Assembly: GCA_009602725.1 (NCBI GenBank)
Contig: WELB01000159.1
Span: 177,550-228,021, forward strand
Reading direction: 5' to 3'
Length of the DNA stretch: 50,472 nucleotides
Origin: Spirogloea muscicola
Taxonomy: Eukaryota > Streptophyta > Zygnematophyceae > Spirogloeales > Spirogloeaceae
The first letter of the stretch is position 1. Every line of letters starts with the position of its first letter. Shown piece after piece: positions 23,500-35,000 of this stretch. The notes below the pieces were generated by a model, which saw only the letters and a program-made list of their open reading frames with translations, ran no database searches and was not told where the DNA came from. Both the position numbers and the translations under genes were made by a program.

Positions 23500-26211
23500 A
23501 TGGCGCTGTCGCTGGCCAGGGCGGCAGCGCGGCGGGCGCGGGCGCACCTGGGGATCGTGCTGCCGCCGGCCCCCGCCGCGGCGGCCAGATCCGTCAGTTA
23601 CATGCCCAGGTCTGCTCCGGCCGGGCCCCGCCTGCGCGCCACGGTCAGCTTGCGCTCCGCGCGCCATTTCCCTCTGCTCTCCGCGAGCTGAAGCCGGCTT
23701 CGCCGTGGCGCCAGGCCCGGCGACGGGGCCCCGCGGGCCGTGACGCTGCTCCCTGGTGACGGCATTGGGCCGCTCGTCACCGCCTCGGTTGTCGAGGTGC
23801 ACACGATATCTCCACCGCGATTGTTGACGATTGTCAGGCTTGACGCATCGGCATGTAGGAGCTGGTGCTCCTGAAATGAGTGCAGGCTCACTTTTGAAAC
23901 GAAATGTTGGCCGGTGCGGAGGCTCAAAGTGGCGGCATCGGTGGCACCTGCAGGTCTTCAGCGCAATGCACGCGCCTGTCTACTTCGAGTCGTTCGAGAT
24001 CAGTGGGAGGATGTCCCACGTTCCTCAGGAGGTCATTCAGTCCATACACACGAACAAAGTTGCTCTCAAGGTCAGCCCCAGAAGCTTGGGTTACCAGTTG
24101 GTGCCTGGACTGTGGTGCTGACGGAGCAGTCTGTCCTTGTCAGCAACACCTTTTGTCATGATTTATGACACTACTCAGATGTCTGGAAGGGTGTAAGGGT
24201 GGAAGGGAAAACAGGTAGTAACAGTCAAGACTTAATCACATTATCAAAATAGCCTGACGAGCTCGTAGGACAGCACAACAGCAGCGTCCCTGCAATCTGT
24301 GCCAGCATTTGTTCTTGTCCGGGTTGACCTTTCTTGATAACTCGTCACCTTGCAGTAGAGGCAATATGTGAGGTTAGTTACAAGCTGCACTGATGCAGCT
24401 TGTAGACAACAGGCAGAAGCTCCTTTCCTTGGACGGGGGAGCTTGTCTTGTTTGGACAATAGAGCAGTCAGGGCGCCCTTCGTCTGGCTCCGAGGTGCTC
24501 CCCAAGGACAACATGTCTAAGCAGCTAAGATTGGTCTTTGTTCTTGATTGCAGGGAGGCTTAGCGACACCCGTGGGAGGTGGAGTCAGCTCCCTGAATGT
24601 GCAACTGCGGAAAGACCTTGACCTGTTTGCAAGCCTGGCGCATTGCGTAAATCTGCCAGGCCTGAAGACGCGGCACGAGGGTGTAGATATTGTTGTCATC
24701 CGTGAGAACACAGAGGGCGAGTATGCAGGATTGGAGCACGAGGTGGTGCCTGGGGTGGTGGAAAGCCTCAAGGTACCCAGCGCAACAGCGTTGACTGTAA
24801 ACCCTTGGCCTCCCTTCTACCACCTGGGTCTAGCATGCAGATAATAGTTTGGCAATGGCATACGGCAATAGCAGATGGCATGAAGCTTCTTACGGAGAAG
24901 GCATTTAGTCTGCTGCTTCAATCGCCACCCGCACAAGATGCCATTTGCGCAGGCTTTTCATAAGCCCCTTGAGTCAGTATTTTGCAGCCTGCCTCAAGTC
25001 AGGTTTTGCAGCCATGCTGGTGACCACACTGTCTGTGTCAGGGGCGAGCAGGTCATTAGCGGGACCTTTTTCGAATTTGTCGTGAGCTGTTATCATGTGC
25101 AGGTCATCACCAAGTTCTGCTCTGAGAGGATTGCAAAGTACGCATTTGAGTATGCGTACCTCAATAATCGGAAGGCTGTGACGGCTGTCCATAAGGCCAA
25201 CATCATGAAGCTCGCTGATGGACTCTTTCTGGAATCTTGTCGAGAGGTGGCCAAAAACTACCCAAGCATAAAGTACAACGAAGTTATTGTGGACAACTGC
25301 TGCATGCAGCTTGTCTCTAGACCTGAGCAATTTGATGTTATGGTGAGGTTAGCTGGTACCCATTCCTCCCCAGGCAGTCCTGCAGTTAGACGATTGTCAG
25401 TAGGACCTTTGCAGCTATCTTGGCAATGCTTAGGTCAACTCTTGCAGCATGTTGGCAGCAATGCAGTCATGAATGAGATGCCATTGCTTCAATGAAGACG
25501 CGCTCCATGACAGCAATTTGACAAGAACATTCAGATGTTATGTATGTATGAAGATTGTCATGAGTATTCCTGCTCTTCATACCACCTCTGTGTAGCTTCA
25601 GGCCTGGCGTGCAGATACTGACAAGCCTGAGCTTCGTCTCTTCTCAGGTAACGCCCAACTTGTATGGCAACCTAGTCGCAAATGTGGCGGCTGGAATAGC
25701 CGGAGGCACCGGGATCATGCCTGGTGGTAAGGACTAGTCCACCCGTGAACACGTGCAAATAGGGCAGTCAGATAGACTGTCATCTGCAGTGACAAGTCGT
25801 GTAGACCACTCAGCAAGGTATCCTTCAAGTCTGACCAAGTGGAGCTTTTGGGCACCACGCCACAAGAAGTTCGTAGCCTCAATCATGTGAAGGAGAATCC
25901 TTTGACATTTTGTTGCTGGCTGTCAATGAAATGCAGGTAATGTGGGCATGGATTATGCAGTATTTGAGCAGGGGGCGTCAGCAGGCAATGTCGGCAACCA
26001 AAAGCTGGTGGAGCAGAAAAGCGCCAACCCTGTTGCGCTCCTGCTCTCCTCTGCCATGATGCTGCGGCATTTGCAATTCCCAAGCTTTGCTGACCGTCTA
26101 GAGAAGGCCGTCATGGCTGTCATGGAGGAGGGCGTGTATCGTACTAAGGACCTGGGCGGGAGCTCAACGACGCAGGAGATGACGGATGCCATCATCTCCA
26201 AGATTTCCTAG
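23500..26211 (+). CDS. Isocitrate dehydrogenase [NAD], regulatory subunit, mitochondrial
   Basis: TCA-cycle enzyme subunit that pairs with a catalytic subunit to oxidise isocitrate to 2-oxoglutarate. Seven exons join in phase: 23500-23609, 23715-23796, 23954-24070, 24554-24772, 25103-25342, 25648-25726, 25937-26211. The product is 373 residues (Arabidopsis IDH1 367). The Arg/Ala-rich N-terminus is a likely mitochondrial targeting peptide. Then come '[13 protein letters not shown]', '[17 protein letters not shown]', '[20 protein letters not shown]' and '[20 protein letters not shown]'. The SLNVQLRK form and the following '[15 protein letters not shown]' match regulatory rather than catalytic plant subunits. 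The gene converges with CUL3, 636 bp away. Confidence 0.95.
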
Positions 26212-26847
26212 TCTTTTGCCCCCATGTGAACCTCTGTGCAGCAACGCAAGTCTTCTGCTGTAGGATCCTGTCCGACATAGCGGCTACCACTCAAAATCTT
26301 GGATAGGACCTTCCCACTGACCATTCTGCGCAGGGTGCCGGCATGCTTACAATCTATCTCGAGCCCCCAGTCAGCAGGTCAACTGAAGCAGATCAACAAC
26401 TGCAGTGTCTTGTGAATGCAAATCGCTGTGCCATTAGCACGTTGAGACAAAGCATCCATACTGCGCAGATTGGATGATCCTAAGGCACTGCCCAGTGTCA
26501 TCATGGCAATCAAATGCACTAATGCTTTCCCAAGTGCAACTACAACCGCAACCTGCGGGGCCATGCTCTTCAAGGGCCTTTTCTCTCCAGATAACTGTGC
26601 TGCATGAGAACCAGGTGGCTAGCCATGGCAGGGCGCCCAAGTCTAACTCCTCCCCTCCACATGAACACTTTACAGAGAGCAGCCATTGGAGGCTGATGCG
26701 CGGGGGCGTGCGTTGCGAATGCTACTGGATAACACAGTAGCTTTGCAGCTTGCATTGGGGCGCAGCAGGGAGGCCAGGCTGTGTGCAGACTATTGTTACC
26801 ATTCTGGGTAAGTGGACCTATCAAGGGACAGCAGTCAAGGGAGGTTC
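26212..26847. other. Convergent 3' region of IDH and CUL3
   Basis: No gene recognised. It should hold both 3' UTRs and poly(A) signals; small open frames on both strands show no homology I know. Confidence 0.5.
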
Positions 26848-29800
26848 CTAAGCGAGGTAGCGGTAGAGTTTGCGGTCACTACGGTCGCGCTCGAGGAATT
26901 CCCGCTCGATCAGGCTCTCTATCCGCTTCTTGATAACCGCCGGGTTTGGCATGAAGCGAGCCTGCAACGAAGCAAAACAAGGTGCAGAACGGAGCTCTTA
27001 TGCACCTTGCTATACCAGCAACCAAAACACAGGCCTTATCTGGACACAGATCTTGCCTGACGGCAAGTTGCACCACAGTTAGACATGCAGTATCTTGAGA
27101 CATGACTGGACTCCGCCACACTCGAAGCAGACGACCAGCACTTGCAACACATCGTATGCAGCGCTGCACTGCCCGGGCCCTTCTTTCTGTGCTGCACCTG
27201 TAGCTGCTTCGTGACCTCAGAGATGATGTTGTTATGGTCCAGGACGCGCCGCGACTTCATTATCCGCACGATTGCAGCCTCAATCTGTGGCTTGCGGTCC
27301 TCCTCGACCTTCTGCCGTGTCTCCTGCTTCTCTGGCTCCGTCTCCTTCTGGGCTGCCACCGTTCCAATTTTCACCTGCAACATAAGTTGCCCAAGAGAGA
27401 TGAAAACACGTCCCTGCTTTCAACTTGCAATTGATGCTAGCAACTATGAGGCAGGCCACGATGAGATTAAGAGCATGTGTGGTGGCAAAGAACCTTGTAA
27501 AATTTGCTTGTGAATTTGTCGTTGAAGACGAACTCGTCATCCTCAATTATCTCCTTGCTCATTGGCTCCTTGCGAAGCACGTTCTTGCCCTTGACGCATG
27601 CCAATGACTGCAAGTTGCGCTTGAGGTCAGCGGCAGGGATGTCGGTGGCTGACTCTATCTCCCGGTATGAAAGCCGATCCGCGCTGTTGAACAGCATCAG
27701 GATGCACATCTGCGCAGCCAAGCCGGAAGAGAACGGAGAGAGCAGGAAGAGGAGAGGAGGGGTTGGGGGGGAGGGGAAAGGGGAAAGCTATGAGCTGATC
27801 CGTTTCGCCTGCCAGCATCATGACGACCAACTCAGGGGCGTGCGAGCACTGAGCTAACACTAAACCAGCACTATAGCCCAAACCCTAGACTCCTTCCAGA
27901 GAAAATTAGGAATTTCATTTCCTCCTCGTCCTCAGTTTGCAACACGCGGAAAAGAACCTGGTATGTGGACACGTTGAGCTCGTGCTTGGCGTCGGCGCCA
28001 AACGTGGCCTTCAGGTCCGCAGTGCCCATGTTGGCCTGCCATGTCAGCCGCCGCCCCGTGTGCGTCGACAAGTAGTATGCCCGAAAACGGTCACAAACAC
28101 CAAGGATGTCTGCCGGCAGGTTGCACCGTGCGCCCGCTTGTGTCGGCCATGACCCCGTCGTTAGCACCTGTACTGCCAACCCAGGCCCGTCGCTGCCACC
28201 GGGACCGCCATCAGCCAGCGCGGCCAGGAAGCCCTGCATTGTGTCGCGCGACGTCTTCATGTCTGTGAACATGCCCTCCAGCTTGCTGGTGAACTGATAC
28301 CCGCACTCGGTCTTGAGTTTCACAATGAGGCTGCGCTCAGCGTCGTCTGACACCGTGCGGCCCGACAGCAGCCGCTTGGCCAGGTGCTGCTTGTAGTACT
28401 TCTCGAACACGTCCTTCTCCTGGAGATACCGAAACAGCATCATGACCTACAGCGCAGCTGCCACCGGCGAGTCAGAGGCGCAGCGGCAGTGGCGCAGGAG
28501 GTTGGCTTGCATCATACGCATGGCAGCAGCAAATTAAGGCTGCACGTTCGTCCTAGCACAGACTGGGGCGTATTGGCGTGAGCAAGTGGAACAGCAAGGT
28601 ATGAGGCATTTGTAAGGGCGAGAAAGACAGAGCGTGGAATGGGAGGTTGGAGGGAGGACAAGGGGAGTGCAAGAGAGCGAGAGAGAGAGAGTTGGGAGAG
28701 GGAGGACACACCAGTGAAGGAGAAGGAGGCGGAGAGAGGGGGGAAGATGGGAGGGGAGGGTGGAGGAGGTAAGAGTCGATCGAAATAACGTTGTAGAGGA
28801 CAGGAGACAAGCCGCACACACCTTGTCAAGGACGGTCTCGACGTCCTCCTCGCTGAAGCCCTTGAGGCCCTTGCGCAGCTTGTCGTCGACGAAGAGCGAG
28901 ATGAACTCGGGCGAGCGCTGATTGAGATTGATGAAGTGCTCGAACGCGGAGTTGAGGGCGTTCTGGAACGTCTTGTCGTTGGCCAGCGGGCCGCTCACGA
29001 GCCGGTCGTACTTGTCCTTCTCCTCCAGGAGGCGCTGCACAAACTCCACGGGGTCCTTGGCGCGGTCGGGGTCGGTCATGAGCTGCCGCCCAGTCTCGCG
29101 CAGGTGGCCCGCCATGACGTCGCGCACGATCTGGAGGCCGCCAGGCACGCGGCGGAAGAGCGTGTACATGCGCGCGAGGTCGTCCGTCTTGTCGTCCAGC
29201 AGCATCGACACGAGGCCGCTGTTGGCCATCTCGACGAGCAGCCGCTTGTGGTTGCCGATCATCTCCGCCTCCACGACCGCCGTGATCTTGGGCTCCGTCT
29301 TTATGTCCAGGTAGTGCGACACGCGGTCGATCTCCTCGTTCAGCCGCGCCTCCGCGCGCTTGAGGTAGTCCGCACAATCGCACGTGCGCAAGAACTCCTG
29401 CGCTTCCACATTGTAGAATGCCGCCGCCGACTCCAGGAATGGCTTCTCAAAGTCCTCCTGGACGAGAAAAGTAAGCCAGCGGGAGGAGGGATGCAGCCCG
29501 GGAGAGAATAAGTTAGGCTAGAGAGGGAGAAAGGAGGGAGGGAGGAGTGAGAGGATGGCGAGAGAAGAGGAGCTAATGGAAATGAGAAAGAGAGCTGAGT
29601 AGAGGAGAGAGAGAGTGAGAGAGATAGAGAGAGAGAATGAGAGAGGGAGAGACAGCCAGCATCACAAGTGCAGCGCAGCCAGCGCTTGCGCGAGCATTCG
29701 GCCAACATCCGCAGCAGCGGTGGCGTCGGCAGCGGCGGCAGCGGGGGGGCTGTCCCACCTGGTAGACGCTGGGCCCGAGGTCGGCAAGCATCTTGGTGGC

Positions 29801-30678
29801 GGAGCGCATGAGGTAGCGGTTGATGACCTCGCCCCGGCGCTCCGCGTGCACGAGGCCGAGGAGCGTGGAGCGCAGGCGGTCGCGGATAGGCGGTGCGCGC
29901 ACGACGTGGTCGCGCCACAGCGCCAGACCGAGCTCGTGCACCGGCGCCTTGTTCTGGTTGGCCACGAACGTGCGGTCCATGTACATGAGGATGTCGCGCA
30001 CCATCTGCAGCGACTTCCCGTGGTCCACCCACCGCGCGTCCAGCTCCTCCAGGAAGCGGCCCTCCGCCGCCTCCACCTCGCGCGCCGTGCGCTGCAGGTG
30101 CGCCGTCATCGTCGCCACCAGCCCGCTGTACAGCTTCTCGCCGTACTTGTGCAGCACCATGTTGTACGCGTTCCTGCACGCAGCTCACACCGCGCCGCTC
30201 CAACTCAGGCTCTCCCAGCAAGACATGGAGTGTGTATTGAGCGACGGAGGGCCCGAGTGGCCGAGTACAAAGGCAAGCACGTTGACAGACGTAAGCTCTT
30301 TCCCTAAGGGCTTAGCGCCATGGCCTCCTCCACGCCAGCTGCGCTGACTTTGCGCAGCTCGGCGGCAGCTGGGCGCCCACCAGGCGGCACTGCCACCCAG
30401 AGGAAAGCCCAGAAGGAGGGGGGGGGGAGGGGAGCTTCGGAGCCGCGCCAACTGGCATGCCGGGCGAGGGCGGCATGGCCATGAGAACGGCGGCGGCGGC
30501 CATGGCGGCGCGCGCACCGGTAGAGCTCCTCAAAGGAGAGGCCGCCGGCGTTGTGGCGGTAGATCTCGTGGATGGCGTCCTCCAGCACCTTCCACGTCTT
30601 GTCGGCGTACCGCGGGTCCATCTCCACCTTATGCTTGAACGGCTCGATCTTGAAGCTGCGCTTCCGCGGCGCGCTCAT
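26848..30678 (-). CDS. CUL3: Cullin-3 (scaffold of BTB-type ubiquitin ligases)
   Basis: Scaffold joining BTB substrate adaptors to RBX1 and E2. Seven minus-strand exons join in phase: 30518-30678, 29759-30173, 28822-29457, 27958-28446, 27494-27709, 27198-27374, 26848-26961. The product is 735 residues (Arabidopsis CUL3A 732). The N-terminus '[20 protein letters not shown]' is CUL3-specific and contacts BTB proteins. The cullin homology region includes '[20 protein letters not shown]' and '[20 protein letters not shown]'. The neddylation site is 'IVRIMKSRR' with the acceptor lysine at about residue 679. The C-terminus 'YLA' is typical. Intron sequences near 28650-28790 and 29520-29650 are GA-rich purine tracts. 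It diverges from the cycloartenol synthase gene. Confidence 0.96.
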
Positions 30679-30906
30679 CGTTGCGTTGCCACGACACGCT
30701 GGTCGCGGCGGCGGCGGCGGCGGCGGCAGCGGTGGAGGCGGAGGAGGCGGCGGCGGCGGCAGCGGCGGCGATGGAGGTGGCGGCGGAGGAGGTGGAGGTG
30801 GTGACAGTGGTGGCGGAGGCCCAGGCGGCGGCGGCGGCAGCGGAGGCGATGGAGGTGGCGGCGGAGGAGGCGGAGGTGGTGGCAATGGTGGCGGAGGCCC
30901 AGGCGG

Positions 30907-31154
30907 NNNNNNNNNNNNNNNNNNNNNNNNNNNNNNNNNNNNNNNNNNNNNNNNNNNNNNNNNNNNNNNNNNNNNNNNNNNNNNNNNNNNNNNNNNNNNN
31001 NNNNNNNNNNNNNNNNNNNNNNNNNNNNNNNNNNNNNNNNNNNNNNNNNNNNNNNNNNNNNNNNNNNNNNNNNNNNNNNNNNNNNNNNNNNNNNNNNNNN
31101 NNNNNNNNNNNNNNNNNNNNNNNNNNNNNNNNNNNNNNNNNNNNNNNNNNNNNN
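30907..31154. other. Assembly gap (248 N)
   Basis: A run of N inside a GGC-rich tandem repeat; true length unknown. Confidence 0.99.
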
Positions 31155-31693
31155 CCGCCGCCGCCGCGGCGCCAAGGCCCGCGCGCGGCGGCCGGGGGGG
31201 GGGGGGTGGTCTAGAAGGGAGGCCAGTCACGTTTCTGACGAGGGATGCGGTGCCGGTTTGACGTCGGAGGTGCCACTTGGGGGAGACGGCGGGGTCACCC
31301 CCCATCCCCCGGGCGGGGCGAGTCGGGGGGGGGTGGATGACGGGAGCGCGCACACTCCGCCGGCGCGACGGGCCGCGTTCTCGAATCACCGGTCTCGGCT
31401 TCTCCGGGTTGGCGTCTCCGGGGATTGCGGCGGCGCTCTTGGGGAGGAGGGAGGGTGGCGCTGGGCCCGGAGGAGCGCGTGAATTGAAAGGGTGACCAAT
31501 TTACACACTGGGCCGGTCGGTCGGAAATTAGCCTTGCATTGGCCTCAACTTGGCATTGTATTGACCCTAGCATCCATACAACATGCGACACATACCCCTC
31601 GCCCGCAACCGACCGACCCGGTGTGAATGGGCCCTAAGCAACACTGTTCAGCCAAAACAGAAAGGAAAAGGCAAAAAGCGAGTGCAAGAACTG

Positions 31694-31750
31694 GAGGAGA
31701 GAGCGAGAGAGAGAGAGAGAGAGGGAGGGAGCGAGAAGAGGAGAGAGAGG

Positions 31751-31804
<54 letters not shown>

Positions 31805-31805
31805 A
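31694..31805. repeat. (GA)n microsatellite in the cycloartenol synthase 5' region
   Basis: Nearly uninterrupted GA dinucleotides, longest at about 31753-31798, lie 250-360 bp upstream of the ATG. GA tracts in plant promoters are bound by BPC/GAGA-binding proteins; any such role here is inference. Confidence 0.9.
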
Positions 31806-32056
31806 GACGAAGAAGAGCAAGTGTGCGCCCAACACGGAGAGGTGGGGAGCCGACAAAGCCGCCAGGGGAGCTCGAGCTGCAGCAGCGGCAGCAGGTGTCC
31901 CCGCCGGCAGCTGCTGCAGGCTTCGGCACTGGCAGCTACGACGCGGCAGGAGGCGGCGGCAGCTCGGGCAGGGGCAGACCTGTGTCTCGCAGCGGCCCCC
32001 CTGTCTGCCGAGCTTGCAGCGAAGCTGGGCACCCCCGCCTCCGTCACCACACCGCA

Positions 32057-35000
32057 ATGTGGGCCCTACGAGTGGCGAGCGGCGGGCCGGACCTCGTCTC
32101 GCTCAACGGCCACGCAGGGCGCCAGGTATGGGAGTACGACCCCGCCGGCGGGACGGCCGAGGAGCGCGCTGCGGTGGAGGCCGCACGCGCCGCCTTCAGC
32201 GAAGGCCGTGCCGCCGGACGCCACCACGGCTCCGACGAGCTCCTCCGCCTGCAGGTCTGGCCGTCGGCGTGGTCGACGCCACCGCCGCCGCCGTGCCTGG
32301 CTCCAATGTCAGTTGGGGCCTAACGCTGGATCCGCGAAGCATTGCAGAGTCGCAAAGGAAAGCGGCCAATGCCAATGGCGCCGCTGCTGCCGGTGACCGA
32401 GGAGGGTGAGGCAGCGAGCGCCGAGGCCGGTGACGTGGACGCGGCTCTGCGCCGCGCCGTGGGCGCGTTCGCGGAGCTGCAGGCCGACGACGGCCACTGG
32501 CCGGGCGACTACGGCGGCCCCATGTTCCTCATGCCCGGCCTGGTCGGCAGCCGAGACCCCATCTCCTCCCTCCCTCCTCCCCCCCTCCGTCCGTGTATAC
32601 CCCCTGGCCTTGCCCAACCCCTGCCTGTGCCCACTTGCCCGCTTCTTGGCGCAAGGCCCTGCTGAAACCCCGGCTCTTGCCTTGTCGGCGGCGGCGGCGG
32701 TGGCGTCCAGATCATCGCGTGCCACGTTACGGGCTTCATGGACGCCGTGCTCTCGCCGGAGCACCGCGCCGAGATGCGGCGCTACCTCCTCAACCACCAG
32801 GTCTGCCACACGCAGCCGCCCGCACCACTTTCCTCCCTCCAAACCTCGTTGTCAAAGTTCTGGGTCTGCAATCTGAGGTCAGTATCCATGTCAGCGCCTG
32901 GGGCTCACGGTTGCCTCTGGCAGTTGCTGCCGCCCCGCAGAACGCGGACGGCGGCTGGGGCCTGCACATCGAGGGCGGCAGCACCATGTTCGGCTCGGCG
33001 CTGAGCTACGTGGCGCTGCGGCTGCTGGGCGCAGCCGCCGGCGACCCGCCGCTGCGGGCCGGCCGTGCCTGGATACTCGGCCACGGCTCCGCCACGCACG
33101 TCACCTCCTGGGGCAAGTTCTGGCTCTCGGTGCGCGCCCCCCCCCCCCCTCCCTCCCTCTTCTCCTCTCCCCCTCCGCTCTCTTTCCTCCCTCCTCCATG
33201 GCAGCAGCTGATGGTCGCCAATGTGGCGCTGATTGCCAGGTCCTTGGAGTCTACGACTGGGCTGGCAACAATCCGCTGCCACCGGAGATGTGGCTACTTC
33301 CGTACGCGCTGCCATTGCACCCAGGTTGACCTCCCTCTCTCTCACCTCCTCTCACCTCCCCCCTTCCTCCACTCTCACACCTCGGCACGTGCAAGCTCAT
33401 TGCTGTGCCCCCCTGTCTTACCCTCGATCCGTCCGCCACTTCGGCTGGCCTTGACAGCCGCTCTTTATCAGCCATGGCTTCTCTGCCCTCCCTCCCCCAG
33501 GCCGCTTCTGGTGCCACTGCCGCATGGTGTACTTGCCCATGTCATACCTGTACGGGCGGCGAGCCGTCGGGCCGGTCACGGCCCTTGTCCAGGAGCTGCG
33601 CGAGGAGCTCTATGCCACGCCGTACGCCGCCGTGGACTGGGGCCGAGCTCGCAACGCCTGCGCCAAGGCACGGCCTGCAGCCAAGCCCCTTACCCACCTC
33701 CTCTCCTGCTCTCTCCCTCCTCCACCCCCTCCCCTCCCACCTATCTGCATGAGGAGGAACTCCAAATGCAGTGTGCTGTCACTATCTCTCCTTCGAAGTC
33801 TTACATGTCTCCATCTGGGCCCTCTCCCTCCCTCCTCTCGCCACCCCGTGCCTCCCTCCCATTCTAGGAGGACCTCTACTACCCCCACCCCTGGCTACAG
33901 GACGTGCTGTGGTGGGCGCTGCACACGGTTGCCGAGCCGCTGCTGCTGGGCAAGCTCGGGCGGGGGCTGCGGAGCGCCGCGTTGGCGACCGTCTTGCGTC
34001 ATGTGCATTACGAGGATGAGAACACGCGCTACATCTGCATTGGCCCTGTGAACAAGGCACGACGGCTTTCCCTCCTTCCTCTTCTTGTACATCCGCAATC
34101 TGAGGAGGGAGGGCAGGATCGTCTATCTTCTGGCAGGTCTAGGCTTCCTAAGTGGTTGGTCTGGGTCTCGGTGGCGCCGGCGGCGGCCGCAGGTGCTGAA
34201 CATGCTGGCATGCTGGTTTGAGGACCCACGATCGGCGGCCTTCAAGAGCCACCTCCCCCGCCTGCACGACTACCTCTGGCTCGCAGAGGATGGCATGAAG
34301 ATGCAAGTGCGTACCAAAGCCAACCCCCTCTCCACCCTCCTCATTCCCTCCTCGTCTTCTTTCATCCAATACCAATTTCACTTATGGATGACCATTTAGG
34401 ATATCTGCTTGCACGCCATTTTAGCATTTTAGCAGGGATTTCCTCCTGATGCTCGTTCATGTGGTGGCTCACCTTGCTCAATGTGCAATGAGGGGTGCGA
34501 CCTCACACCGCTTGACCGGCTGGGTGCGTGCCGACAGGGATACAATGGAAGTCAGCTGTGGGACACAGCGTTCGGCGTGCAGGCGCTGGTGGCCACGGGC
34601 CTCGTGCGCGAGGCTGCGCCCGCGCTTCACTTAGCGCACGCCTACATTGCCAACACGCAGGTGCCCGTGCACGTCCGCCCACCGATTTAGGATGTAGACA
34701 AAGGGTTGTGGCTACACCGCAGTGCAAAGCTCGGGCGATCCTTCGGTTGGACTTAGATTCTGAGGCTTCCGCTTAGGCCAGGGTCCAGGCAGCCTGGTGA
34801 TTACTGGGGCCCCGGAGATGACGGTTGCGGCCCTGACTGCCGCTCCAACCACTTGTCCACCTGAGCTGGTCACACAAGGGGCCGGCGCCTCAGGTGCTGG
34901 ATGACTGCCCGGGCGACCTCGGGGCGTGGTACCGCCATATCAGCAAGGGCGCATGGCCGTTCTCGACGCGGGACCATGGGTGGCCCATCTCAGACTGCTC

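Larger units (their letters stand above)
30679..32056. promoter_or_regulatory. Divergent CUL3 / cycloartenol synthase promoter region, GC-rich, with gap
   Basis: It contains a GGN/GGC-rich block (30703-30906) with two diverged 78-bp units (starting at about 30761 and 30839), the assembly gap 30907-31154, another GGC/G-run stretch (31155-31210) and, nearer the sterol gene, a long GA microsatellite (about 31694-31805). Both 5' leaders must lie here. Open frames across it are low-complexity. Confidence 0.7.

Noticed and set aside
29340-30307. Open frames overlapping CUL3 exon 2 in other frames and on the plus strand
   Set aside because: They are shadows of a GC-rich conserved coding exon; the CUL3 reading is certain.
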